This document shows, piece by piece, positions 33,468 through 42,812 of a stretch of DNA of 64,000 nucleotides (position 1 is its first letter; each line of letters begins with the position of its first letter). The translations under genes were made by a program, and so were the position numbers. Source of the stretch: Geomonas sp. Red32 (GTDB lineage: Bacteria; Desulfobacterota; Desulfuromonadia; Geobacterales; Geobacteraceae); the NCBI RefSeq assembly GCF_023652955.1, contig NZ_JAKLOY010000003.1:62001-126000 (forward strand), in the 5' to 3' direction. Below the pieces are notes generated by a model. That model was not told the DNA's origin and did no database searches. It saw nothing but the letters and a program-made list of their open reading frames with translations.

Positions 33468-36296
33468 ATGCGCTTTCTCTCAGCACCGGCAAGTTCTCAT
33501 AAGCGGCGCAACAAGGCGTGGATTCTCTTCCCCCTCCTTCTCTTCCTGGCCGGCGTTTGCGCGGCCCTCTTGCTGCGCGACTACCACGCCGCCCTCTCGG
33601 TGGTCCTTTTGTCGGCCGGTGCCGCGGAACTTGCCTGGCTAAGCTGGCGGCGCCACGTCGATGCCGCCGCCAACCGCTACGAGGAGATGGTCCGCATTTC
33701 GCAGCGGATCGCCCGCATCGGGAGCTGGGACTGGGACCTGGTCAGCGGGACGCTCGACTGCTCCGACGAGATCTGCAGCATCTTCGGGCTGGAACCGGAC
33801 CGGACCCCGCACAGCTACCCCGCCTACCTGGCGCTCCTTCCCCGTGACGACCGCGAGATCCTCGCCGCCGCCATCCGTGAGGCGCTCGGGGCTGCCGACG
33901 CCGGTTTCGCGGTCGAGCACCGGGTGGTGCGCCCCGACGGGACCGAGCGCTATCTGTACGAGGCGGGGGAGGTCATCCACGACGGGAGCGGAGCGGCGGT
34001 CCGGGTGGTGGGGGTGGTGCATGACATCACCCAGCGGAAGGAGGCCGAGGACGCCCTTTTCTTCGAGAAGCGCTACCGTGCCCTCATCGAAAACCTCCCC
34101 CAACGTATCTTTCTCAAGGACCGCAATTCGGTCTACCTCTCCTGCAACTCGAGCTTCGCGCGCGAGCTCGGCAGGGTGCCGGAGGAGATCTTCGGCAAGA
34201 CCGACCACGACCTCTTCCAGGAGTCGCTCGCTACCAAGCGGATGGAGGACGACGCCCGGGTAATGGCGGCCGGCTTCCCGGTGGAACGAGACGAGCGGCG
34301 GGTTCGCGACGGGAGCTGGGTGAGCTCCTCGCTGGTCCCTTTGAAGGACGACTCCGGGCAGGCGTACGGTCTGCTCGGGGTGCTCACCGACATCACCCGC
34401 AGGAAACGGGCGGAGGAGCAGCTCAAGGAGAGCGAAGAGCGCTTCCGCAACACCTTCGAACAGGCGGCGGTCGGGATCTTCCACCTCGCCATGAACGGGG
34501 TGATGATCAGGGTCAATCCCTGTTTCTGCGACATCCTTGGCTTCACCCCCACCGACCTTTTGGGCCGCACCCTGGACGAGACGGTCCATCCCGAGGATCT
34601 TGCCGCCGAGCGGGAGCAGACGGCCAAACTGCTGGCCCGCGAGATCGAAAACTACTCGATGGAGCTTCGCCAGCTGCGTAAGGACGGCTCGCTCGTCTGG
34701 GTGAACCTCACCAAGTCCCTTCTGTGCGGCGAACGAGGGGAGCCGCGCTACCTGGCCGGGGTCGTCGAGGATATCACCGCCAAGCGCGAGGCCCAGGCGC
34801 TCCGGCGCGAGCGCGACCTGGTACAGGCGGCGAGCCGCGCCAAGAGCCAGTTTTTGGCCGGCATGAGCCACGAGATCCGCACCCCGATGAACGCCATCAT
34901 CGGGCTGGGAAGGCTGGCCCTGCAGACCCAGCTGACCGCCAAGCAGCGCGAATATCTTGAGAAGATCTGCTCGTCCGGGCAGACCCTGCTGGATATAATC
35001 AACGACATCCTGGATTTTTCGAAGATCGAGGCGGGGAGGGTGGAGCTGGAGAGGACGGAGTTCTCCCTGGCGGACGTTCTGGCCACCATCTCGGACCTCT
35101 TCAGCGTCAAGGCGCAGGAGAAGGGGATCGCCTACCGGATCCTGCTCGATCCCCAGCTTCCGGCCCGGTTGCTGGGGGACCCGCTCAGGCTCACCCAGGT
35201 CCTGAACAACCTGGTGGGGAACGCGGTGAAGTTCACCGAGCACGGGGAGGTCACCGTCGAGGTGAGAATGGCCCAGGCGAAGGAGGACGAGGTTGCCGTC
35301 CGCTTCCTCGTCAAGGATACCGGGGTCGGCCTCTCCGCCGACCAGATCGGCAAGATCTTCACCCCCTTCACCCAGGCCGACAGCTCCACCACCCGCCGCT
35401 ACGGAGGGACCGGCCTCGGGCTCTCCATCTCCACCCAGCTCGTGGAGCTCATGGGGGGAGAGCTCAAGGTGCAGAGCGAGCAGGGGACCGGAAGCAGCTT
35501 CTATTTCACGGTCAACTTCGCCCTTCAGGCCGCCGGAGAGCGCCCCGAGCCGGCGGGGGAGACGGAACCGTCGCTGCGGATGCTGGTGCTGGACCGGGAC
35601 GAGGATTCCCGCGAGCGCCTGAAGGTGATGGTGGACGGATTACCCCTCTCGGTGGTATACGTCTCTGACCTGCCGGAGACGCTGGCAGCGCTGGAGGAGA
35701 GCTGCCAGCCGGCGGCGTTTCCTTTCGACCTGGTGGTGGTCGACCTCGCCTCCGCCGGGGAGGAGGGGATGCTGGCGGTGGCGCGCGATCTGTCGCTTCG
35801 GCAAGGGGAGTGCCCTCCGGTGCTGGGGATGGTCCCCCCGGAGCGGATCGGGGAGATGAGTGGAAGACGCGAGGAATTCGGCCTGAACGTGGTCATCGCC
35901 TCTCCGGCCCGCCCTTCGGTGATGCTGGACGCCATCGTCCGCTCCCTGGCCCGCCCCGGCAGCTCCCCCGAGGAGGCTACCGGCCATCAACCGGCGCCCG
36001 CCTTGCCGGAGCCGGTTGCCGAAGAGGCCGCCCTGGCGGAGGAAGGTCCCTGGGACCCGGACCGGTTGGGTGAGGAGGCCGCGAAGCTTGAGCGGATGCT
36101 TATCCGCAACAGCCTGGACGCCAAGCGGCAGTTCGCGGTATTGCGCACCGGCCTTCCGGGAACCCGTTACGCGGGGGAACTGAAGGCCCTCGAGCTCTGC
36201 CTGGAGAGGCTCGATTTCAAGAAAGCAAGGCAGCTGCTGGCCCAGCTTCCGGTCCAGCCCTGTGACCCCGATTCCGAGGGAAAGGAACCCGCATGA
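33468..36296 (+). CDS. Membrane-bound hybrid histidine kinase with three PAS domains
   Basis: A 942-aa protein. Two N-terminal membrane helices (AWILFPLLLFLAGVCAALLL, ALSVVLLSAGAAELAWL) precede three PAS/PAC units (first near residue 75), each PAC ending in a DIT motif. HisKA has MSHEIRTPMNAIIG, and the HATPase boxes N (NNLVGNAVKFTEHG), G1 (KDTGVG) and G2 (GGTGLGLSIS) are intact. A receiver-like domain follows (FDLVVVDLASAG) whose Lys position reads SPARPS, so it may be inactive. A helical C-terminus resembles HPt but lacks an evident His. The start at 33468 has CAGGTGGA upstream. Its stop overlaps the next gene by four bases. Confidence 0.9.
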   Translation: MRFLSAPASSHKRRNKAWILFPLLLFLAGVCAALLLRDYHAALSVVLLSAGAAELAWLSWRRHVDAAANRYEEMVRISQRIARIGSWDWDLVSGTLDCSDEICSIFGLEPDRTPHSYPAYLALLPRDDREILAAAIREALGAADAGFAVEHRVVRPDGTERYLYEAGEVIHDGSGAAVRVVGVVHDITQRKEAEDALFFEKRYRALIENLPQRIFLKDRNSVYLSCNSSFARELGRVPEEIFGKTDHDLFQESLATKRMEDDARVMAAGFPVERDERRVRDGSWVSSSLVPLKDDSGQAYGLLGVLTDITRRKRAEEQLKESEERFRNTFEQAAVGIFHLAMNGVMIRVNPCFCDILGFTPTDLLGRTLDETVHPEDLAAEREQTAKLLAREIENYSMELRQLRKDGSLVWVNLTKSLLCGERGEPRYLAGVVEDITAKREAQALRRERDLVQAASRAKSQFLAGMSHEIRTPMNAIIGLGRLALQTQLTAKQREYLEKICSSGQTLLDIINDILDFSKIEAGRVELERTEFSLADVLATISDLFSVKAQEKGIAYRILLDPQLPARLLGDPLRLTQVLNNLVGNAVKFTEHGEVTVEVRMAQAKEDEVAVRFLVKDTGVGLSADQIGKIFTPFTQADSSTTRRYGGTGLGLSISTQLVELMGGELKVQSEQGTGSSFYFTVNFALQAAGERPEPAGETEPSLRMLVLDRDEDSRERLKVMVDGLPLSVVYVSDLPETLAALEESCQPAAFPFDLVVVDLASAGEEGMLAVARDLSLRQGECPPVLGMVPPERIGEMSGRREEFGLNVVIASPARPSVMLDAIVRSLARPGSSPEEATGHQPAPALPEPVAEEAALAEEGPWDPDRLGEEAAKLERMLIRNSLDAKRQFAVLRTGLPGTRYAGELKALELCLERLDFKKARQLLAQLPVQPCDPDSEGKEPA

Positions 36297-37441
36297 GACG
36301 GCAGAACGTGCTGATCGTCGACGATACCCCCGCCAACATCGAGGTGGTGAGCGAGAGCCTGGGGGACGAGTACGAGATGATCTTCGCCACCAGCGGTGCC
36401 GAGGCCCTCGAGCTCATCAAGGCCGACAAGCCGGACCTGATCCTTCTGGACATCATGATGCCCGGCATGGACGGCTACGAGGTATGCAGCATCCTCAAGA
36501 AGGACCCCGCCACCCGCGACATCCCCATCATCTTCGTCACCGCCATGATCCAGGAGGAGGACGAGATCAAGGGGCTCGAGCTGGGAGCGATCGATTACAT
36601 CACCAAGCCGATCACCCCGCAGGTGGTGCGCGCCCGGGTCAAGAACCACCTGGAGATGAAGCGCTACCGCGACCTTTTGGAGAACCTTTCCACCGCCGCC
36701 GACCGGACCAAGAAGGAATTCCTGAGGGGGGTGAGCCACGAGCTCCGCACCCCGCTCACGCCGATCATCGGGATGACCGACCTGGTCCTCACCAGCGAGC
36801 AGGACGACGAGAAGAGGAAGTACCTGTCGCTGGTCCAGAAGGCGGCCATGAAGCTTTTGGGGCTGATCGAGGACCTGATCGAGACGAGCCGGCTGGAGGG
36901 GGACGAGGTGCGCCTGGAGACCCGTCCGTTCAAGCTCGCCCCCTTCCTGGAGGGGATCGTAGGAGAGCTGCAGCCGCTGGCCGCCTCCAAGAAGCTCGCC
37001 CTGAAGGTGGACGTCGATCCGGAGCTGCCCCCGGCCGTGGTGGCCGACCAGGGGATGCTGCACAAGGTCCTGTCGGTGCTGGTGGGAAACGCGGTGAAGT
37101 TCACCGCCGAGGGGGACGTGACGGTCTCGGCCCGGCGGGAAGCCGGCGGCCAGGGCTTCGTGGTCCGCTTCTCGGTGGCCGACACCGGGATCGGCATCGG
37201 CGAGGAGGACCTGGAGAGGATCTTCAACGATTTCACCCAGTCCGATGGCGCGGTCACCCGTGCCTACCCGGGCCTCGGGCTCGGCCTCACCCTGGCCCGC
37301 CGCATCATCGAGATCATGGGGGGGAGGATCTGGGCCGAGAGCCGTCCCGGCACGGGCTCCATCTTCCACTCCGAAATACCGCTCGTGCTCCCGGAAGTAC
37401 CCGGCGAGCCTTCATCAACCGGCCTTGAGAGGACCCCGTGA
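36293..37441 (+). CDS. Receiver-histidine kinase fusion
   Basis: A 382-aa cytoplasmic protein: an N-terminal receiver (NVLIVDDTPANIEVV, LLDIMMPGMDGYEVC, YITKPITP), then HisKA (GVSHELRTPLTPIIGMTD) and an HATPase (NAVKFTAEGDV, ADTGIGIG, GLGLGLTLARR). The architecture fits an intermediate that receives phosphate from the upstream hybrid kinase and passes it on, or a kinase tuned by its own receiver. The ATG overlaps the upstream stop (ATGA), and the next gene starts with GTGA over its own stop, so three genes are coupled. Confidence 0.92.
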   Translation: MRRQNVLIVDDTPANIEVVSESLGDEYEMIFATSGAEALELIKADKPDLILLDIMMPGMDGYEVCSILKKDPATRDIPIIFVTAMIQEEDEIKGLELGAIDYITKPITPQVVRARVKNHLEMKRYRDLLENLSTAADRTKKEFLRGVSHELRTPLTPIIGMTDLVLTSEQDDEKRKYLSLVQKAAMKLLGLIEDLIETSRLEGDEVRLETRPFKLAPFLEGIVGELQPLAASKKLALKVDVDPELPPAVVADQGMLHKVLSVLVGNAVKFTAEGDVTVSARREAGGQGFVVRFSVADTGIGIGEEDLERIFNDFTQSDGAVTRAYPGLGLGLTLARRIIEIMGGRIWAESRPGTGSIFHSEIPLVLPEVPGEPSSTGLERTP

Positions 37442-37872
37442 CGTTTCCGTTTGCCCCCGCTTCCACCCCGGCCGAAAAACCCCGCCGCCATATCCACGTC
37501 GCCTGCGCGATCATCGAACGCGATGGTCTGGTGCTGGCCGCGCTCCGCAGCGCCTCCATGAACCTGCCGCTTAAATGGGAATTTCCGGGAGGGAAGATCG
37601 AGGAAGGTGAGAAGCCCGAGGAGTGCGTGAAACGGGAAGTTGCCGAGGAGATGGAGGTGGAGGTCGAGGTCGGCAGAGCCCTCACCCCCCATACCCACCA
37701 TTACCCGGCCTTCACCGTCACCCTTTACCCCTTCGTCTGCCGGATCCTCTCCGGCGAGATGGTGCTGCACGAGCATTCCGAGGTCCGCTGGCTCCCCGCG
37801 CCGGACATGCACGAGCTCGACTGGGCCGACGCCGATTTTCCCATCATCGAGGAGTACCGGGGAAGTATCTAA
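37438..37872 (+). CDS. Nudix hydrolase, MutT-like
   Basis: A 144-aa hydrolase. The Nudix box GGKIEEGEKPEECVKREVAEE is one residue longer than the limit to quote usefully in parts: GGKIEEGEKPEE near residue 46, then REVAEEMEV near 62, with all catalytic Glu residues present. The flanking LPLKWEFPGGK and VRWLPAPDMHELDWADAD are typical of MutT-type 8-oxo-dGTP diphosphatases. The start GTG overlaps the stop of the kinase gene by four bases, so it belongs to the signalling operon by position, though a functional link is not obvious. Confidence 0.9.
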   Translation: MTFPFAPASTPAEKPRRHIHVACAIIERDGLVLAALRSASMNLPLKWEFPGGKIEEGEKPEECVKREVAEEMEVEVEVGRALTPHTHHYPAFTVTLYPFVCRILSGEMVLHEHSEVRWLPAPDMHELDWADADFPIIEEYRGSI

Positions 37873-38014
37873 GAGAGGCAGGAATCGGGTTCCCCCCTAA
37901 GCGAAGGGGGGACAGGGTGAGTAAGCCGGGGAAGGGGATGTGTAGATGTGTAGGCCGCGTTGAGGCACGAAACGCGACAGGTTCAGCCGCAGGTCTAAAG
38001 TTCACCCGGCGGCT

Positions 38015-38845
38015 TTACAGCGAAAAATCGAGCGAGTCGTCCATCAGGTCGTAAAGGTCCTCGAACTCCTCGGAAGCTACTTCCAGCAGCGCGGTCTCCG
38101 GCAGCTCCTTCAGGTCGATGGTCTCGTCCTTCACCAGCCCGATTCCCTTCACCTTGCAGACCGCGTTCACCAGCCGCACCGCCGTAAGCACCGAGTCCGT
38201 GGTGTCGAAGTTCGCGTCGTGGTGGTTGGCCACCACGTTGTAGTAGATCTTCGGCATGTTCCAGTGCTGCATCAGCCGGCATCCCTGCTCGACGTGCAGT
38301 TCCTCGAAGATCTCCAAAAGGAGGCTCTCCTCCAGCGCCGCCTGTGCCACCCCCGCCTTGTTCAACCGTTCCAGTGCCTTGAGAAGATAGAGCTTGCCGA
38401 TGTCGTGCAGAAGACCGGCCATGTACGCCTGATCGGCGTGGTGCGGGTAGCCGGCCGCCCGGATGAGCCAGCGGCTCCCCACCGCGCAGGCGTGGCTGTG
38501 CTGCCAAAGCGACTGCATGAAGCCGTTGATGACCGGGTGATCGGAGACGTGGATGCTGGCCTGGGAGGCCGCCATGGCGAGGTTCGACACCTGTACGGCG
38601 CCAAGCCGTATCACCGCGTCCTTGATGGTCTCGGTGCGGACCCTCCCCATGTAGACGGTGGAGTTGGCCATCTTGAGGATCTGCCCGGCCAGCGACTGGT
38701 CTTCGTTGGCGAGGGAGATGACCTCGTCGATCTTGTAGTCGGGAGTCTCCAGGAGATGCTGGAGCTTGATGGCGATAGGGTGGAAGACCGGAAGCTCGAT
38801 CGGCTGGATGGTCAGCAGACGCCGTATGGTGAGTGAGATTGCCAT
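38015..38845 (-). CDS. HDOD-domain protein
   Basis: A 276-aa single-domain HDOD protein. ELPVFHPIAIKLQHLLE opens the domain, and VISLANEDQSLAGQILKMANS and AYMAGLLHDIGKLYLLKAL are typical; an HD pair is retained in LLHDIGK and NHHDAN. HDOD proteins act in signalling and usually lack nuclease activity. GGAAGG precedes the ATG. The gene is convergent with the Nudix gene and not obviously in an operon. Confidence 0.88.
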   Translation of the reverse strand: MAISLTIRRLLTIQPIELPVFHPIAIKLQHLLETPDYKIDEVISLANEDQSLAGQILKMANSTVYMGRVRTETIKDAVIRLGAVQVSNLAMAASQASIHVSDHPVINGFMQSLWQHSHACAVGSRWLIRAAGYPHHADQAYMAGLLHDIGKLYLLKALERLNKAGVAQAALEESLLLEIFEELHVEQGCRLMQHWNMPKIYYNVVANHHDANFDTTDSVLTAVRLVNAVCKVKGIGLVKDETIDLKELPETALLEVASEEFEDLYDLMDDSLDFSL

Positions 38846-38987
38846 GTCGGGACCTTCCTTACGTTGCCTCGTTGAACGGCTACTGAAAGTTTAAGCGTAA
38901 CTGGGCCTTCTGACAAATGAATCGCCGCTGCCGGCCTCCCCCCCACCCTGGCCCTCCCCCTCAAGGGGGGAGGGGATGAGGGGAGTT

Positions 38988-40178
38988 TTACAGGGAGCCG
39001 CCGCAGAAGGCGCAGACGTTAAGCCAGCTGTTGATCTGCTCCTGCTGCTCGGGCCATCCGGCACCCAGCCTGAGTTTCAGGAAGGTGGCGAAGAGGGAGT
39101 CGAACAGCTGGGTCCCCTTCTCGAGGAGCGCCATCCTTTCGAAGAAGACCGCCTCGCGCTCCATCGCCTCGTCGGTGGAGCTGTCCTTCTCGATCTTGAC
39201 CGAGGGGGATTTGTAGGAGGCGAAGTGGAAGAGCTCGCCCTTGAGGGTCAGCTTCCAGTGCTCGTCCTCGGTGGTCTCCAGGTGCAGCGTCGCCTCGGTG
39301 ATCTGCTTGCGGTTCAAGAGGGCGCTTCTCACCTCGTTGAAATGGTCCTGGGGACCCGCCACGGTGATCTTCTGGGCGCCGTTCTCGCCCGCCCCGAGAA
39401 GCACCAGCCGGTCGTCCAGGTAGGCCACGAACGGCTCCTTGTCGCCGAGGATGCCGGGCTGATTGACGCTGTACTCGGATGCCTCGTTCATGGTCTGGTA
39501 CATGAGCCAGAGCAGGAAGTCGCTCCCGAGCCACTGGTTCTCCTTGATGAGGTCCAGGTAGTTGTCGCTGGTCGCCTTGTTGGCCTGCCCGAGGAGCACC
39601 CGGTTGCCGTCGTCCAGCACCCCTTCCGCGCGGGCGTACGGGTGGAAGGCGGAGAGGCGCAGCCCCTCGAAGGTCTTCTTGAAGAGGTCCTCGAACAGCT
39701 CGATCGATTTGGCGGAGAGCGAGGTGAAGGTCAAGAGGCCGCTCCCGGTGTCCCAGACCGCGTCGTAGGTGGAGGGGGTGGGAAGGGTCTGGGAGAGGAG
39801 CATGCCATGCACCGCTTCTTTCAGGTCCTCGCGCTTTTGCTTGGGGACCTTGGTGAAGTTCGGGTTCTCGGCGAGGAACTTCTCCTCCTCCCGCTCCAGG
39901 TGGGCCTTCAGGATGGCGGAGGGGACCGAACGCTTGTCGCGGCGCAGGGTGAACATGATGAAATTGTCACGGCGGCAGCAGGCCGGGGAATCGAAGTCGA
40001 AGGAGCGGGGATCGTCCAGGTGGACCCAGCCGACCGAGAGCTCTTCGCTCCCCTGGTCGATCGGGTTGAAGCGGTTGGCCGCCAGTTGCTTAAGACTCCA
40101 ATCGAAAAGGTTCTCCTGGGGGAACTCCCCCTGGACCTTGAAATGACATACGCTTACCGTGTTCGACAAAATACCCAT
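38988..40178 (-). CDS. rdgC: RdgC-like recombination-associated protein
   Basis: A 396-aa protein that I assign to the RdgC family from its N-terminal pattern (CHFKVQGEFPQ, LSVGWVHLDDP), the CRRDNFIMFTLRRDKRSVPSAILK segment, and the KVPKQKREDLKEAV motif typical of RdgC (KxxxKxxKxxL). RdgC forms a ring on DNA and restrains RecA loading. The C-terminus has a CAFCGG pair not required in E. coli. AAGGAG lies ten bases before the ATG. The C-terminal half is less typical, so confidence is moderate. Confidence 0.75.
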   Translation of the reverse strand: MGILSNTVSVCHFKVQGEFPQENLFDWSLKQLAANRFNPIDQGSEELSVGWVHLDDPRSFDFDSPACCRRDNFIMFTLRRDKRSVPSAILKAHLEREEEKFLAENPNFTKVPKQKREDLKEAVHGMLLSQTLPTPSTYDAVWDTGSGLLTFTSLSAKSIELFEDLFKKTFEGLRLSAFHPYARAEGVLDDGNRVLLGQANKATSDNYLDLIKENQWLGSDFLLWLMYQTMNEASEYSVNQPGILGDKEPFVAYLDDRLVLLGAGENGAQKITVAGPQDHFNEVRSALLNRKQITEATLHLETTEDEHWKLTLKGELFHFASYKSPSVKIEKDSSTDEAMEREAVFFERMALLEKGTQLFDSLFATFLKLRLGAGWPEQQEQINSWLNVCAFCGGSL

Positions 40179-40267
40179 CTAATGAATCTCCTTCGGTGGT
40201 TGCTGAATTGGTTCCCCGCTATTGCGGGGGAGAGAATGGATACACCTTTTCCCGCTGGGGGGCAAGA

Positions 40268-41542
40268 CTAATTTCCCCGGTCCAGCAGCCGCGCCTTTTC
40301 CTTGGCGTAGTCGCCGGCGGAGAGCGCTCCCCGCTCGAAACGCCCCTTGAGTGAGCGGAGCTCTTCCTCTATGCCCGCCTGCCCCGGCTCCGCCTTTTTC
40401 CGCTCCTTGAGCCTCCTCGCCTCGCTCTTGATATCGATGAGGTCCATCTTCAATTCGGCGTTGCCGTACCAGTGGGCGTAGGCCGGGTTCTGGTGGTAGG
40501 CCCCCTTCACCGTTTTCGCGTAGTCGTACTTCTTCATCTTGAAGAAGAGCCGCTCGATGTGGGAGGTGTCCTCGTAGAGCATCTGGGCGTCGGTCACCAG
40601 CTGGAAGCCGCTCAAGGGGTGGGGCGGGCGATGGTCGGGCATCGGGTCGAGGAGCCCCAGGGTGTTGAGATCCAGGATCGTCTCCTCGGCCTCCTTGAGG
40701 ATCGCGAGGCTCTGGCTTCTGACCGCGTCCCCCTGTTCGAGCTCGCGGCGGGCGAAGGAGGGGGCGTGGCAGCCGCTGCAGATCTTCACCATCTCGTCGC
40801 GGGCCTTGGCGCGCTGGCCGGCGGGGTAGGGGACCCCTCCCGAGTTCATGGTGATGCCGGACGAGACGTTATGGGTGCCGGCGGGCATGTGGCAGCTCTG
40901 GCAGTCCGGCCCGAGCTTGCGGCCGGCGCTTTTGTTGAGGATGCCGTGCTCCGAGGTCTGCCACATCTCCCACTGCGGATGGTCGGGACCCATGTGGCAC
41001 TTCGCGCAGGAGGCCGGGTCGCGGGCGATGGCGAGGTCGGTGGAGTGCTTGGAGTGGCAGCTGTCGCAGGAGCCTTCCACCATGTGGCAGGAATTGCACC
41101 CCACATGGGCCATCTCCGAGGACTGCTTAAGGAAGCGGGCGCACTGGACCAGGGTGGAGGGTGCCTCGTCACCCTGGCGGTGGCAGAACCGGCACTCGTC
41201 CTTCTTGCGGTCGGGGAGGTTCCGGGTACACCCCCAGCCGGTGTGGAGTCCCAGCCCGTGGCGGCTCGCCTGGTGTTCCTTCGTGGCCTTGGGATGGCAG
41301 GGGGCGCAGCGGGTCAGGTCGACCTTGGCCTCTCCCTTGAGGATCCGGTCGTGGTCGCTGCCGTGGCAGCTTTCGCAGCCGATGCCGGCCTTGCCGTGGG
41401 CGCTTTGCCGCCACTGCGCAACCGCCGCCGGGGTCTTCTCCGCGTGGCAGCCGACGCAGCTCTCGGCGGCGAGGAGCCCGGAGGGGAGGGCCAAGCCGAT
41501 GGCGGCCAAGAGGGTAACCATGAGGGGCGCGGTCATCTTCAT
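40268..41542 (-). CDS. Nonahaem c-type cytochrome, hydroxylamine-oxidoreductase-like
   Basis: A 424-aa exported cytochrome. A signal peptide (LAAIGLALPSGLLAAE) is followed by nine CxxCH motifs: CVGCH, CESCH, CAPCH, CRFCH, CNSCH, CDSCH, CAKCH, CQSCH and CSGCH. The spacing, WRQSAHG and WQTSEHG, and the C-terminal AYHQNPAYAHWYGNAELKMDL match the HAO-like multihaem fold. The Tyr crosslink of true HAO cannot be judged. The last ~35 residues (EEELRSLKGRFERGALSAGDYAKEKARLL, here abbreviated) form a SHOCT-like tail. The ATG overlaps the stop of the upstream lipoprotein gene, so both are co-translated. Confidence 0.92.
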   Translation of the reverse strand: MKMTAPLMVTLLAAIGLALPSGLLAAESCVGCHAEKTPAAVAQWRQSAHGKAGIGCESCHGSDHDRILKGEAKVDLTRCAPCHPKATKEHQASRHGLGLHTGWGCTRNLPDRKKDECRFCHRQGDEAPSTLVQCARFLKQSSEMAHVGCNSCHMVEGSCDSCHSKHSTDLAIARDPASCAKCHMGPDHPQWEMWQTSEHGILNKSAGRKLGPDCQSCHMPAGTHNVSSGITMNSGGVPYPAGQRAKARDEMVKICSGCHAPSFARRELEQGDAVRSQSLAILKEAEETILDLNTLGLLDPMPDHRPPHPLSGFQLVTDAQMLYEDTSHIERLFFKMKKYDYAKTVKGAYHQNPAYAHWYGNAELKMDLIDIKSEARRLKERKKAEPGQAGIEEELRSLKGRFERGALSAGDYAKEKARLLDRGN

Positions 41543-42681
41543 TTCACGAGCATCCTGCCGCGCCGGTCGCGGTATTCCTTCTCCTCGATGAGCCCCTGCG
41601 CGCGCAGGCGCCTGAGTTCCAGGAAACGGGCCGGATCGGTAGGCCGGGGAGCCCTCTTCATTTCGTTGAGGCCGCTCAGCCGGTAGAGGGTCCCGTTCCA
41701 GCTAAGGAGAAGAGCCGAGCCGTCGGGGAGGAAGACTCCCCTGGTCTTTTCGGGGAAGTAGGCGGTCCGGTTCCCGTCCTGGTAGAGCCGGCCGTCCAGG
41801 TAGAGGTAGCTCCCTCCCGGGGAGATGGCGGGGAAGGCCCCGGCCGACGGCCAGGCGTAGATCTCCTTCCCGTCGGGGATGGTTACCCGGCGCGACATCC
41901 CCTGGCCGTTGCCGATGAGGAGGGTGTCGCCGTCGGGGAAGTAGAGAAGGGCCTGGGAGTTGACCGAGGTGTCGGCGACCTCCGAGGTGCGCCCGGTGGC
42001 GAGGTGCCGGGTGATCACCTTCTGGTACGGGGTGAACATGGGGGGATCCCGCAATACCGTGTAGGCAATCTCGTCTCCGAACGGGGAGGCGGCGAGGTTG
42101 CGGTTTTGCAGGATGGCCTCGTCCGGGAGTTTGCTCAGCGGGGGGCGCAGGGTAACCGAACCGACCATCTCGGAGACGGGGGAATTCTTCCCGTCCCACA
42201 GGAAGACGACGGAGTTGACCAGCGTCCCGAAGCTGTAGCGCTTGAGTTCCAGCGCGAGGACCGCCAGCCGGCCGCCCCCCGTCCACGCGAGCGCCGCCGC
42301 CTGGGCCGGGATGCTGCTCTCGGCCACCGTCTTGCCGCCGGTGTCGAAGATCCTCAGATCGGTCCTGGCTCCTTCGGCCGGGATGGCCACGGCGAGGCGG
42401 TCTCCCTCGGGGGAGAAGGCGAGCGCGCTGGCAGGCAGCGGGGTGACCTTGACCGGCTCTTGCTCCTTGTCGAGCGCGATGAGCTTCACCCCGCCGTCGG
42501 AGATGACGGCCGCCTGGCCCCGGGAGCTGATGGCGAACGGCTTGCCCGTATCCGCCTTGCCGATCGCGGAAAGCTGGTACGGCTCGGGGATCTGGGAGAG
42601 TTCCTTGAGCGTGGCCGAACACCCGGTGAGGGTGCTCGCGGCGAGCAGCAGGAACAGGATGAACAGGCGGTATGAGGACAT
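41539..42681 (-). CDS. Beta-propeller lipoprotein with SHOCT-like tail
   Basis: A 380-aa protein. A lipobox (LLLAASTLTGC) indicates lipidation. The body is a series of WD40-like blades (ALAFSPEGDRLAVAI, RIFDTGGKTV, LLYFPDGDTLLIGNG, FPAISPGGSYLYLDG). The last ~35 residues (ELRRLRAQGLIEEKEYRD) resemble the short C-terminal SHOCT motif, as in the downstream cytochrome. The start at 42681 has AAAGGAG nine bases upstream. It overlaps the cytochrome gene by four bases, so the two products probably work together in the envelope. Confidence 0.85.
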   Translation of the reverse strand: MSSYRLFILFLLLAASTLTGCSATLKELSQIPEPYQLSAIGKADTGKPFAISSRGQAAVISDGGVKLIALDKEQEPVKVTPLPASALAFSPEGDRLAVAIPAEGARTDLRIFDTGGKTVAESSIPAQAAALAWTGGGRLAVLALELKRYSFGTLVNSVVFLWDGKNSPVSEMVGSVTLRPPLSKLPDEAILQNRNLAASPFGDEIAYTVLRDPPMFTPYQKVITRHLATGRTSEVADTSVNSQALLYFPDGDTLLIGNGQGMSRRVTIPDGKEIYAWPSAGAFPAISPGGSYLYLDGRLYQDGNRTAYFPEKTRGVFLPDGSALLLSWNGTLYRLSGLNEMKRAPRPTDPARFLELRRLRAQGLIEEKEYRDRRGRMLVK

Positions 42682-42812
42682 GCGGCGCTCTCCTTTCATG
42701 AGGCGGCCAGTCTACCGGAATTGGCGCGGCAAGACAACGGCTAGATGCGGAGGTATTGTGGTACAATGCCGGAAGTGCCTTTTCTCATGTGGGAAGGCGG
42801 CAGGGGGGATTC

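Noticed and set aside
32450..33469. Longer 339-codon version of the ANTAR protein
   Set aside because: The first ~150 codons are Pro/Arg-rich translation of a repeat-filled intergenic region. The ATG at 33022 has a proper ribosome site and starts the receiver-like domain.
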